This document shows positions 39,088 through 50,117 of a stretch of 64,000 nucleotides of DNA, piece by piece. The notes under the pieces were generated by a model. That model saw nothing but the letters and a program-made list of their open reading frames with translations, was not told where the DNA came from and made no database searches. The first letter of the stretch is position 1. Each line of letters opens with the position of its first letter. A program made the translations under genes and the position numbers. Source of the stretch: Pycnococcus provasolii (Eukaryota > Chlorophyta > Pseudoscourfieldiophyceae > Pseudoscourfieldiales > Pycnococcaceae); contig OW568871.1 in the NCBI GenBank assembly GCA_938743325.2, forward strand, positions 836,610-900,609, read 5' to 3'.

Positions 39088-39200
39088 CGTGATCACGTTT
39101 CCATTCACGCAAATAGAACCTAAGATCGCAGTACAACCTAAATAGAAAATAGAAGTAAGAAAAGTACATACATAGAAGAATATGCAACTCCTTGAATGCC

Positions 39201-39666
39201 TCATCTGCCCCCCATACACTCAAGTCTCAATGTCTCCGCCACCTGCGTGTCGCGAAAAAACTTCTGCGCGGCACTCATCGCGCTTCGCGGTGACAAACCG
39301 TACGCGACTTGCACGTACGTTGCAATGCTTTTCTCGACTTCGGATGTTGATGTTGATGCCACCGCTGATGCCGCCGCCGCTGCCGCCGCCGCCGTGTGCG
39401 CGGAGAGAACCCTTAAGGGCATCCCACCAACACCACCAACACCGTCACCAACACCGATAGCGGCACCACCAGCGCCACCACCAGCGGCACCAGCGCCAGC
39501 GCCACCACCAGCAGCAGCAAAGCCACCACCAGCGCCACCACCAGCAGCAGCAGCGCCACGGCGTTGTTCCGGAGCGGCGGCACGGCGTGGCACGGCGGTC
39601 CGGCCCCCAGCCCCAGCGCATACCCTTTGCCGCTTTCGTTGGCCACTGTAGTCCGAGTCTGAGTCA

Positions 39667-39719
<53 letters not shown>

Positions 39720-39974
39720 CATCCGCTCGCGACCTTCCCTCACAAACCCCTCGCGGAGTTTCTCTGCGAGCGCGATCGACGCAGCCTCGTCCCTCTTCTT
39801 TTTCGCTTCCTCCTCCTCCTCCTCCTGCTGTATTTTTTTAATAAGTTCTTCGCTTTTTTTTTCCTCCTCCCTCCTTCTTTCCTCATCTTTCTTTTGCTCC
39901 ATGACGGTCAACTCGTGCCACAAGGTACCCGGTTGAGGTTGCGGTTGCCGCGACATCTCCGCCTCCTCCTTCAT
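39201..39974 (-). CDS. Low-complexity acidic/Gly-Ala-rich protein, unknown
   Basis: The 257-residue frame has a charged coiled-coil start (EEERRREEEKKSEELIKK region) and a run of about 19 aspartates encoded by GTC/GAC triplets (39669-39720). A basic patch (GQRKRQRV) follows, then a long Gly/Ala tract and a short C-terminal helix containing YVQVAYGLSPRSAM. Two ATGs (39974, 39956) are possible; the outer is used. No domain is recognised. The acidic run and basic patch would suit a nuclear protein, but the composition alone cannot prove that it is expressed. Confidence 0.45.
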
Positions 39975-40053
39975 ATTGGTCGATTCCTTGGGGGAGAGCA
40001 AAGCAGGCAGCACGGCAGGACCTAACCCTATCGTAGCCCTTCCCTCTCCAATA

Positions 40054-40062
40054 AAACCCTAA
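40054..40062. promoter_or_regulatory. Telo-box AAACCCTAA
   Basis: A canonical plant telo-box 24 bases before the ATG at 40086, with another CCTAACCCTA at 40021-40030. Confidence 0.4.
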
Positions 40063-40085
40063 CCCAACCTTGGGGAAGGGTCACG

Positions 40086-40670
40086 ATGTGGTGTCGTGCA
40101 CGTGCGACGAGTCCTGGTGGCGAGCTCTCTGGGCCGTGGCGTGTTTCCACTGCACTCGTGGAAACACCGCAGCAGCCAAACGACGCGCATGGCGGTGACA
40201 ACGACGCTTTCCGGTGGGCGCAGGATGCAGAAACTGTCACGGTCAGCCTCGCTTCGTCGTCACCACCTGACGAACATAGTAAGAGTGCACATGTGTCTGC
40301 CACCGTTTCGCGCGGACGCAGGCTCGTGGTGAAGCACGGCGACATGACACTTGTCGACGGCGAGCTTGCATACGACGTTGACTCGTGTGTCACGTGGGAG
40401 TGGACCGTCTCCAACGCGGAGCTCGCCGTGACGCTCTTCAAGGCGTTGCGATCCCATAGCGCCGCGTCATTCTGGGAGCGCGTCTTCGCGCGTGGCTCTC
40501 TCGCTGAGACGCCAATAGACACCGCGCAGGTGCGCCTTGCGGGTGGTGAGAAGCTTCCCGCGCCCAATCTCGGTGCAGCGGCAGAAGCGCTACGTCGAGC
40601 CAATCGCCTTCGCGTCGATTTTGCAGGCCTGTGTAAACCTCTACGCGTTGTTCGAGGCGCGGGAAGGTGA
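40086..40670 (+). CDS. CS-domain (p23/NudC-like) protein
   Basis: This is a complete 194-residue protein. Residues ~40-125 fit the CS beta-sandwich: FRWAQDAETVTVSLA, VSATVSRGRRLVVKHGD, LVDGELAYDVD and CVTWEWTVSNAELAVTLFKA, with a closing SFWERVF. This is the fold of p23, NudC and Sgt1 co-chaperones that work with Hsp90. NudC-like proteins share the tryptophan spacing seen here. The C-terminal ~50 residues are basic and unassigned. The ATG is close behind a telo-box, and no lesion is visible. It is one of the few whole genes inside the fragment zone. Confidence 0.72.
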   Translation: MWCRARATSPGGELSGPWRVSTALVETPQQPNDAHGGDNDAFRWAQDAETVTVSLASSSPPDEHSKSAHVSATVSRGRRLVVKHGDMTLVDGELAYDVDSCVTWEWTVSNAELAVTLFKALRSHSAASFWERVFARGSLAETPIDTAQVRLAGGEKLPAPNLGAAAEALRRANRLRVDFAGLCKPLRVVRGAGR

Positions 40671-40706
40671 ACGCGACAATACACATGTAAAAAGACAAAT
40701 ACAAGA

Positions 40707-41321
40707 TTACGATACTTCAGCCGCCTTTGGCGGCACAGCGGCGCTCTGCTTCGACTGCGTGAAGAAGTAGAAGCCCACGAGCGACACTCCGTATCCGAAG
40801 ATGCCCTGCGCGCTCACCTCCTCGTTGAAGAGCAGCCATCCAAGGTAGACAAGCAGAGCGCTCTTCACGCACCCGGCCACTTTCAGCACGAGGCTTCCAC
40901 ACAACGACAGTGCCGCGAGCTGGCTGAGGTTGACGAAGAACGCGAGAGATGACTTGACGACGGTATACATCGGCTTGGCGAGGAAGAGGTTGGGAAGGGC
41001 ACGGTACAAGCCGTCCGCCTCGTAGACGTGCGCGCCGATGCCAAGAAAGGCGGAGGTGACGAACGACGATGAGCCCAGCGTATCCAAGTACCTGTTAGCT
41101 TGTTGGTACGACCAGCCTGTTGCTGTTTTCGGCGTGCTACTGCTCTTCGATTCGTTCGTCTTTGTCAGCAAGCTCTGCGTGAGAACCATTTTCGCCGCCT
41201 CGCCGACCATGGACGTAAGCATGTACGCGAGTCCTTGCAGATTGATCCTCGGCTCGGCCTTTGCAGCCATCGCAGTGCCCGCAGCGATGACCACCGTTGC
41301 CACTGCTAGTCTTGCATGCAC
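40707..41321 (-). pseudogene. Triose-phosphate-translocator-family (DMT) C-terminal half
   Basis: The 204-residue frame has about five hydrophobic segments and motifs of the TPT/nucleotide-sugar transporter family: AKAEPRINLQGLAYMLTS and KVAGCVKSALLVYLGWLLF, then GYGVSLVGFYFFTQSKQ. Members have about ten spans, and the N-terminal five are missing. To the right the sequence changes to unrelated DNA at the frame start. A 41-residue linker rich in Ser/Thr/Lys sits between spans. A truncated copy is more likely than a half-size transporter. Confidence 0.65.
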
Positions 41322-41454
41322 GTTTGCATGTGTTCGCCGTTCGCCTTGAGAGCATCGCGCGAGGGGAGGGAGGGTGCGGAGGGGAGCAGGGCGAAGTGAC
41401 GGGACCTCCCTGGGCTGTTCTCCGTTGACCTCATGGGGAGGATCCCGAACTCAT

Positions 41455-41474
41455 CCCCCCCCCCCCCCCCCCCA
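41455..41474. repeat. C20 homopolymer
   Basis: Twenty consecutive C residues, prone to length errors in assembly. Confidence 0.9.
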
Positions 41475-41694
41475 GGCTGCCAGGATTGACAAGAGAGAAA
41501 GAACGTTTTGGGGGTTTGCCGAACCGTTTTCATCTTTTTGTTTTAAAACCTTGTTGTGGTGTAGGGTAAAAGTTCTCTTGTTGCTAGTGGACCAAGGCAC
41601 AAGCACAAGCACTTGTGCAGCACAAAGCACAAAGCTCTCCACCTGGGGATACGCTTTTGATGGAGTTCCGTGCAACCTTGCACGCCTGTGCGAG

Positions 41695-42144
41695 CTCGAC
41701 CAAGCGTGCCGCCTTTCCGGAGCCCCTCGGGCCTCGGCCCGTCGTGCAAGACAGACCTGAATGGACGAGAGGGGGCCTCGACCAAGCGTGCCGCCTTTCC
41801 GGAGCCCCTCGGGCCTCGGCCCGTTGTCCCGGGCCACTGAAGGAAAAGTGCAAACACGAGCAAGTCCTTGAGGAAGGTTAACATCGTTGTTAACTTCGTG
41901 GTCCCCAGCCCCGGCAGCCCGTGCAGAGAGTCCCGACCTCCCCGCGCACCCGACCTCTCATTCCCCACCTTCATGTCAAATGACGGTCGCACCACACCCC
42001 ACCCTCGCGCACACGGCGCGCCCTCGGGCGCGCCACCGCCCTGCAATGGCCATGTGGCGTGTGAGTTTGGCGATAGCCTGCTCACCGCCGGCCGAAGGGT
42101 TCCCTCGGGAGCCCGGCGGGTGCGCGAGGAGGGGTGGTGAACGA
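41695..42144 (+). repeat. 450-bp dispersed direct repeat, copy B
   Basis: Same length as 34648-35097, exactly 7047 bases downstream. It ends in GGTGGTGAACGA directly before the CPSF160-like fragment. Confidence 0.92.
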
Positions 42145-43850
42145 CGCTGTACGACCTACTCACGGAGAAACTCGACGACGTACCCCTGTGGCCGGAAGCG
42201 CCGCTCGCACAACTCGACATGGAAGAGATTAACACGTGGATGGGGGACAGCGGACAAACAGGACAGGGAGCGTACCCGTATGCGGTTCAGCAGCAGCAGC
42301 AGCAACAACAACAACGACGACGAAGAGATGGCTGAGCTCTTCGGGGCTGGCGGTAACACCGCATCGCCGGACGATGCACATGGCAAGGCACTCGCAGAGC
42401 CGCCGGGAACTGGTGACACGCAGGCGTACACAACCGCGAGCGTCATGCGTGCAGCTTGCCTGAGGCGTGGCACGGTGGATGTGGATGAGCTCATGTTTTT
42501 CGACGCGCCACGTGCAGGTCGCTGGGTGGAGGACAGTTGGGCCTTTGTTTACCGCTGCGATCCCGAGGAGCGCCTTCGAGGCTCGGGAGCATCGTCCGCC
42601 GCGACTGCTCCGGGGGGTGCTTCGGCGGCTCACCGCTTCTTCGCCGTGGGCACGAGCTTGGTGTACGGCGAAGACGTTCCGAGCCGTGGCCGCATCGTGC
42701 TGCTCGAGCTGCAAGACCTGCGCCCGCACGGCGGCGCTGAGCGCGGTCATCTCGGCGGTTCGCGAAAGGTGCCCAGCGTCGTTTGCACGATGAGTCAGAG
42801 TCTCGAGAGATTCAGCCCGATCGCGACGCTCGCGGAGGTGGACGGGCACCTCGTGGCTGGACGTGGCTCGGTGCTTGAGATGCATGAGTGGGTGCCGAAG
42901 GCGGCTCCACCTCCGCAGCAGGCGGGTGGTGGAGGCATTGAGGCTGCTATCGTGCCCACCGCGCTCGGCACTCTGCAGCAGGTGGCATTCCACAATGTGC
43001 TGTACGGCACGTGCGTCGTGGTGGTGAAGAGCTTCATTCTTCTAGGAGATTCGAACGTGGTCCGACATTCCTGCAGTGGCGCCCTGCGGGGCACAGCCTC
43101 GTGCCGCTTGGGAATGACGTTGAGCGCCTCGAGTGCGTGCTGACGGACTTTCTCGTCGACGGCGTCAGCGAACGTGGGAAGAAGATGCAGCTCGGCTGTG
43201 TGATTTCGGATATCCGCGGTAGCATTCACTTGTACACGTACTTTCCAACACGCTCTGCGCACGCCGGCGCGTCACTGGCCGGCGCTGGTCCGGAGTCGGC
43301 GACGGCAACATCGAGCAGCAGAACGCAGCTCATGGACTACAGGCAGCTCATGGCAAACACGGAGGGCAAGCTGACGGAGCGCATGTGCATACACTGCACG
43401 TCCAAGGCTCTATGCAGCGTTCGCCAGGTGTGCTTCCCCGGCCACATAAGCCAAGCTGTCGCTGGCCTCCCGCACGAGCGGATTCGAAGTGGCGACTACA
43501 ACGCGCCCGGGCAAGCTGGCGGTGGCGCGGGACCGCAGCGCCAAGCTCCGCTGCTTGGCCACGGCGACGGCAGCATGTCGTGCCTGATGTCCATCAGCGA
43601 GACAAGCTACAAGCGTCTCGCGGCTCTGCAGAAGGTGATGACCATGAAAGATCTGTCCATCTCGAGCGGTGCGGGCGTAAACACCGCGGACGTGCTCTCG
43701 CCGGTTGACATGGGCGTGTTCGCCGGCCGGCATCGACGTGGTGCTTCGTTTTTTGTCGAATACGCGCCGTCGTCAGAATCTTCTCGCGCGTCAGGCGGGC
43801 ACGAGCCGTCGCATGGTGGTTCGCAGCATGCTCGAGGTTGTGGACAGTGT
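42145..43850 (+). pseudogene. CPSF160 (cleavage/polyadenylation factor) fragment
   Basis: The frame at about 42335-43045 encodes AAHRFFAVGTSLVYGEDVPS, RGRIVLLELQD and an FHNVLYGTCVVVVKSFILLG propeller blade. A one-base loss near 43046 shifts to FERGPTFLQWRPAGHSLVPL, CVISDIRGSIHLYTYFP and GDGSMSCLMSISETSYKRLA. These match the C-terminal beta-propeller of CPSF160, the large scaffold of the pre-mRNA 3'-end processing complex, and a terminal helical piece (LLARQAGTSRRMVVRSMLE) follows. Another shift is likely at the CAG/CAA run near 42285-42315. Both ends are cut, the left one at the 450-bp repeat. Not functional as it stands. Confidence 0.7.
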
Positions 43851-43862
43851 GAGAGCACCGTG

Positions 43863-43935
43863 ATGATTTTGAAGGGCCTTCTCCTGCTCGACGAGCCCAC
43901 GAACCACCTCGACGCCAAGAGCAAGTCATGGCTCG
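43863..43935 (+). pseudogene. ABC-F ATPase splinter
   Basis: About 25 residues read GLLLLDEPTNHLDAKSKSWL, the Walker B and D-loop of ABC-F/EF-3-type ATPases. There is nothing of the protein on either side, so this is a very short captured piece. Confidence 0.6.
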
Positions 43936-43949
43936 CATCTTGGAACGAC

Positions 43950-44948
43950 GCTGGACGTGTCGAGCACGGGCGCCGACGACGGTGACGAGCGGATCGACGC
44001 TGGACGTGTCGAGCACGGGCGGCTGCGACGGTGGCGAGCGGATCGACGCTGGACGTTTCGAGCACGGGCGTTGCGACAGTGACGAGCGGATCGACGCTGG
44101 ACGTGTCGAGCACGGGCGCCGCGACGGTGACGAGCGGATCGACGCTCGGCGTGACAGTGGCGACCGACGCGACGGTATCTGCGGGTGGCGACGTGTCGAT
44201 GACGAGCACGGGCAAGACGACTGTGACGTCGACCGGCTCCGACATCTCGGTGTCGGCGCCGAGCGCAGACGCGAAGGTGTCAATCGCGTCCGGTGGCTCG
44301 ACGACGGTGACGAGCCGCGACGACGTCGACGTCACCGCGGAGGACGCAGTGACGATCACATCAGGCGAGGGCGGCATGCGTCTGTAGTCGACTGGCCAGC
44401 TGGCCGCGTCGTTCTACGGCGCGGTGCAGCTGAGCAGCACGACCGGACCGATGTCCCTGAGCACGGGCGCGGGTGGCGCGTCGCTGGTGTCGCTGGGCGC
44501 GGTCCTCGTGGACGCTGACGGCTCTGGCACAGGCCGCCTCGAGGTCCGCGCCGGCGCATCGGGCGTGGACGTGGACGCGGTCGGCGACGTGTCAGTGACG
44601 AGCGATGCGTCGGTGAGCATGACGAGCGCGGCATCTACGACGGTGACGAGCGGATCGACGCTGGACGTGTCGAGCGTGGGCGCCGCGACGGTGGCGAGCG
44701 GATCGACGCTGGACGTTTCGAGCACGGGCGCTGCGACGGTGGCGAGCGGATCGACGCTCGATGTGTCGAGCACAGCGGCTGCAACAGTGACGAGCGGATC
44801 GACACTCGGCGTGACAGTGGCGACCGACGCGACGGTATCTGCGGGCGGCGACGTGTCGATGACGAGCACGGGCAAGACGACTGCGACGTCGACCGGCTCC
44901 GACATCTCGGTGTCGGCGCCGAGCGCAGACGCGACAATTAATTGTTAA
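43950..44948 (+). pseudogene. Adhesin-like 48-bp-repeat protein fragment with in-frame stop
   Basis: One frame (open from about 44031 to a TAG at 44385-44387, then open again to 44948) encodes 16-residue repeats ATVTSGSTLDVSSTGA. These are followed by VATDATVSAGGDVSMTSTGK and a DISVSAPSADA block, and the whole series occurs twice. The Ser/Thr/Val/Gly-rich alternating pattern suggests a beta-solenoid surface protein. There is no signal peptide or start, and the 3' end runs into AT-rich DNA. Family unknown. Confidence 0.5.
44347..44382 (+). repeat. 36-bp inverted repeat, left copy
   Basis: Starts GCAGTGACGATCACATCAGG; its reverse complement recurs at 45000-45035 with one mismatch. Confidence 0.85.
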
Positions 44949-44999
44949 TTGATTAATTGTTAATTGTAAATGTTAATTGTTAATTCGATTTACAATTAA
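44935..44999. repeat. AT-rich TTAATTGTTAATTG repeat
   Basis: About 65 bases of nearly pure A/T, self-complementary TTAATT/AATTAA words in otherwise GC-rich DNA. Confidence 0.8.
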
Positions 45000-45035
45000 A
45001 CGCATACCGCCCTCGCCTGATGTGATCGTCACTGC
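45000..45035 (-). repeat. 36-bp inverted repeat, right copy
   Basis: Reverse complement of 44347-44382, directly after the AT-rich tract. Confidence 0.85.
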
Positions 45036-45410
45036 GATATCTCATGACTGTATCGATATCTCACTGTACTGTACTGTATTGGAGGCGGCTGACAGCTGAG
45101 GTGGAACCCGCGGAGTTTCGTGGTAATTACAGTTCTTACCAGGGAAATATGAGGGTTTAGAAGAGGGTTTAGTCGGAGGTTGGCTCGTCAGGAGGGTGGT
45201 ACATTTAGAGTACCTGTACTATTTGCGTGGCGTGGCGGTCAGGCTGAGAGAGAGAGATGCTCCGAGCCGGAAAAAGATGCCCTCTTCCGACATCTGAGCA
45301 AAAAAGATGCTCCTGAAGCACGCCCACTCGCAAGCATACCGCGCTCGCACGCAACAAAGAACTTACGTGACAGGTGGGGATATATACAGCAGGTAGGTCG
45401 TGACACCCAT
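45036..45410. other. Unassigned spacer
   Basis: It contains GATATCTCA and CTGTACTGTACTGTA short repeats. The frame open from 45180 is not protein-like until about 45410. Confidence 0.35.
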
Positions 45411-45664
45411 GCCTGCGACTTCACCAAGGGTGCAAGTTTTGGCGCGGAGCGCGTTTTAAGTTTCAGGCACGAGGAGACTGGCACGGAGTTGCGTTCCCGC
45501 AGCGCCAGGGTGACGTATTCGCGTTCACCGACGACGCCAACAAGGAGTTCACGCACGGAGTTCCACGCGCCTCATCTGGCGAGCAAGCTTCTGGCTTGCG
45601 CTTTAGCATCATCGCGTGGGGTCAAGATAAACCTATAGAAAAGAAAGAGAATGTTATTTTATAA
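45411..45664 (+). pseudogene. 2OG-Fe(II) oxygenase (AlkB-like) C-terminal fragment, frameshifted
   Basis: GASFGAERVLSFRHEETG in one frame is followed, one base out of register, by QRQGDVFAFTDDANKEFTHG then VPR and LRFSIIAWG. The pattern (S-x-GAER-F-x-F-RH-K, GDVFxF, xxHxVP, RxSxxxWG) is the second half of an AlkB-like 2-oxoglutarate dioxygenase jelly roll, including the distal metal-ligand His (THGVPR) and the 2OG-binding Arg. The front half with the HxD is missing. Confidence 0.55.
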
Positions 45665-45712
45665 ACCACAGAAATTTACATATTCTACATCCCACAAATC
45701 ACGCTGCTGCTA

Positions 45713-47706
<1,994 letters not shown>

Positions 47707-49830
47707 CTAACCGCTCCCATTCCTAACGATCATCCTGATCGTTTCCTCCGACGAGGACGCAAAGTGGAAGAACTTCGCAAACCAAAGACGGCTCGCAACG
47801 AACGCTTCGCCAGCCTCCAGCTTGACGTGCTGCCACCCCTCTGCATAAAAAGAAAACCACGACGTGCCATGGAGGCACATGACGGCCTCCTCCTGGCGGA
47901 GGTAGTCCTCGCCAGAAGGCCCGCACAACAAATCCACGTGAACGCCGGTCGAGTACGCCGGGACACAATCCTTCGGCAGTGCGTCTCGACCGACATTGCG
48001 GCTTCCAATACTGACGCCGTCGAAGTACCCACCGACGTTTGTTTTCTTGGGCGCACGCGTTCGCCACCACCACACCTGCTGCTGCGTCGGTGTCGTTGAC
48101 GCCCTCAAGTCTTTTATTTCTGGCACTCCTTCGTCGCTGCTGAGAATCGTCGCACCAATCGCGCGCAAGGCATCACGCGTGTGGGCTCCGACGTGCCGGG
48201 GCGGCTTCTTGCAAAACGCGGTCACGTCGGATCCCACCCTGCGCGTGTAGGTGTGCGGCCCAGGTAGTACGTTACCTGTGGCCATACGGCACGCGTCCAG
48301 GTGTTCCTTGTTAGGCAGTTGGAACTTTTTCTTCTCCCATGCCTCGCAGAGAACACCCTTCGTTCCCCTGACGATACGGCGGGTGTTCTCGCTGAGTTCG
48401 CGAAACCTCTTCGCCTCTGACGAGACTTGATGCGCGACCCCGGGTCCAGCAGACGGAGCTGCGAACAAAGATGCAAAAGTAGCAGCAGCGGCAGCAGGAG
48501 ACACAGTTGCTGCAGCAGTTGCAGCAGCAGACACAGTTGCAGCAGCAGACACAGTTGCAGCAGCAGACACAGTTGCACCAGCAATTGCAGCAGCATCCTC
48601 GAAGCTGCGAAACGAGCCACGCCGACGCGCACCTTGGCCCTTTGAGCATCCGAGGAAGTCGCCCCAAGATGTCCAGCCCGATGACTTGTACTTCTTCTCA
48701 GGAGAGCTCGGAATGTCGGGCGGTCGTGACTTCCTCCACGCCTGCCACTCCTTCACGCTCTTCAGACCGAGCGTGCGCACGTACGCGCGCGCATCCTCGA
48801 AGCTGCGATACGAGCCGCGCGCACCTTGGCCCTTTGCAAATCCGAGGAAGTCGCAGTGCGATGTCCAGCCCGATGACTTGTACGTCACATTAGGATTGCT
48901 CGGTATGTCGTGCGGTCGCTTGCCAGACTTTCTCCACGCCTGCCACTCCTCCACGCTCTTCAGGCCGAGCGTATGCACGTACGTGCGCGCCTCCTCGAAG
49001 CTGCGATACGAGCCGCGCGCACCTTGGCCCTTTGCAAATCCGAGGAAGTCGCAGTGCGATGTCCAGCCAGATGACGCGTACGTCGTCTGAGGATTGCTCG
49101 GAATGTCGTGCGGCCGCGCACCTGATTTCCTCCACGTCTCCCACTCCTTCTTGCTCTTCAGGCCGAGCGTGCGCGCGTACGTGCGCGCATCCTCGAAGCT
49201 GCGAAACGAGCCAGCCACCTTGCCGTCCGCGTATCCGAGGAAGTCGCCCCAAGATGTCCAGCCTGATGACGCGTACTTCACATCAGGTCTGAACGGAATG
49301 TCGTGCGGTCGCGCATCTGACTTGCACCACGCCCACCACTCCTCCACGCTCTTCAGGCCGAGCGTATGCACGTACGTGCGCGCATCCTCGAAGCTGCGAA
49401 ACGAGCCGCGCGCACCTTGGCCCTTTGCAAATCCGAGGAAGTCGCCGAACGACGTCCAGCCCGATGACGCGTACGTCTCATTGGGATGGCCCGGTATGTC
49501 GTGAGGCCTCGCGCCTGACGAGCTCCACTCTTGCCACTCCTTTACGCTCTTCAGGCCGAGCGTGTGCACGTACGTGCGCGCGTCCTCGAACGTGCGAAAC
49601 GTCGACGCGTTTGTATTCCGAGCCTGCTTGCCCACGTCGAATCCGAGGAAGTCGCCCCACGATGTCCAGCCGGATGAACTGTACGTTCGATTAGGATTGC
49701 TTGGAATGTGGTGCGGGCGTTTGCCTGACTTCCTCCACGCCTGCCACTCCTCCTGCCTCTTCAGGCCGAGCGTGTGCACGTACGTGCGTGCCTCCACGAA
49801 CGAAGTACTCCGTTTCCTCTTCCCAGGCAT
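47707..49830 (-). CDS. Six-module integrase-repeat-like protein with unknown C-terminal domain
   Basis: This is a 707-residue intact frame. Six full modules of ~65 residues and one partial fill residues ~8-420, each with FRSFEDARTYVHTLGLKS, EWxxWxKSGxRPxDIPxNP, YxSSGWTSxGDFLG and a KGQGARGS linker. Such modules are annotated in algae as phage-integrase repeat units; DNA binding is a guess. An Ala/Thr/Val hinge (SAAATVSAAATV) leads to a ~240-residue C-terminal domain (VLCEAWEKKKFQLPNKEHLD, VDLLCGPSGEDYLRQEEA, GTSWFSFYAEGWQHVKLEAG) that I do not recognise. The end of that domain reads like a cupin or jelly-roll beta sheet. No catalytic integrase Tyr/Arg set is apparent. The ATG at 49830 starts MPGKRKRSTSF, possibly a nuclear signal. 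Confidence 0.7.
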   Translation of the reverse strand: MPGKRKRSTSFVEARTYVHTLGLKRQEEWQAWRKSGKRPHHIPSNPNRTYSSSGWTSWGDFLGFDVGKQARNTNASTFRTFEDARTYVHTLGLKSVKEWQEWSSSGARPHDIPGHPNETYASSGWTSFGDFLGFAKGQGARGSFRSFEDARTYVHTLGLKSVEEWWAWCKSDARPHDIPFRPDVKYASSGWTSWGDFLGYADGKVAGSFRSFEDARTYARTLGLKSKKEWETWRKSGARPHDIPSNPQTTYASSGWTSHCDFLGFAKGQGARGSYRSFEEARTYVHTLGLKSVEEWQAWRKSGKRPHDIPSNPNVTYKSSGWTSHCDFLGFAKGQGARGSYRSFEDARAYVRTLGLKSVKEWQAWRKSRPPDIPSSPEKKYKSSGWTSWGDFLGCSKGQGARRRGSFRSFEDAAAIAGATVSAAATVSAAATVSAAATAAATVSPAAAAATFASLFAAPSAGPGVAHQVSSEAKRFRELSENTRRIVRGTKGVLCEAWEKKKFQLPNKEHLDACRMATGNVLPGPHTYTRRVGSDVTAFCKKPPRHVGAHTRDALRAIGATILSSDEGVPEIKDLRASTTPTQQQVWWWRTRAPKKTNVGGYFDGVSIGSRNVGRDALPKDCVPAYSTGVHVDLLCGPSGEDYLRQEEAVMCLHGTSWFSFYAEGWQHVKLEAGEAFVASRLWFAKFFHFASSSEETIRMIVRNGSG

Positions 49831-50117
49831 TCCTAGCTAGTCGAGGGTTTGGGCGGGTTAACGTTAGTTCTTTTTCCGCCCCTTCGGAGCCGCGGCCCCC
49901 TCCACCGACTCCCGAATCCACCCGCCCCTCCCAGGCAGCCAGGACAGTCTCCCCCCCCGCCCATCTCCCCTCCACTCCTCGAAGCAGCAGGCGGACGGCG
50001 TCAGAAGCTCGATGCGCAGGCGGAGGAACGTGCGAGGGTCGAGCAACGCTGGCACCGGCTCTGCTCGTTTTCTGGCTGGTCACCACTGTCATTCGGCCTG
50101 CGAATGATGCCGCCACC

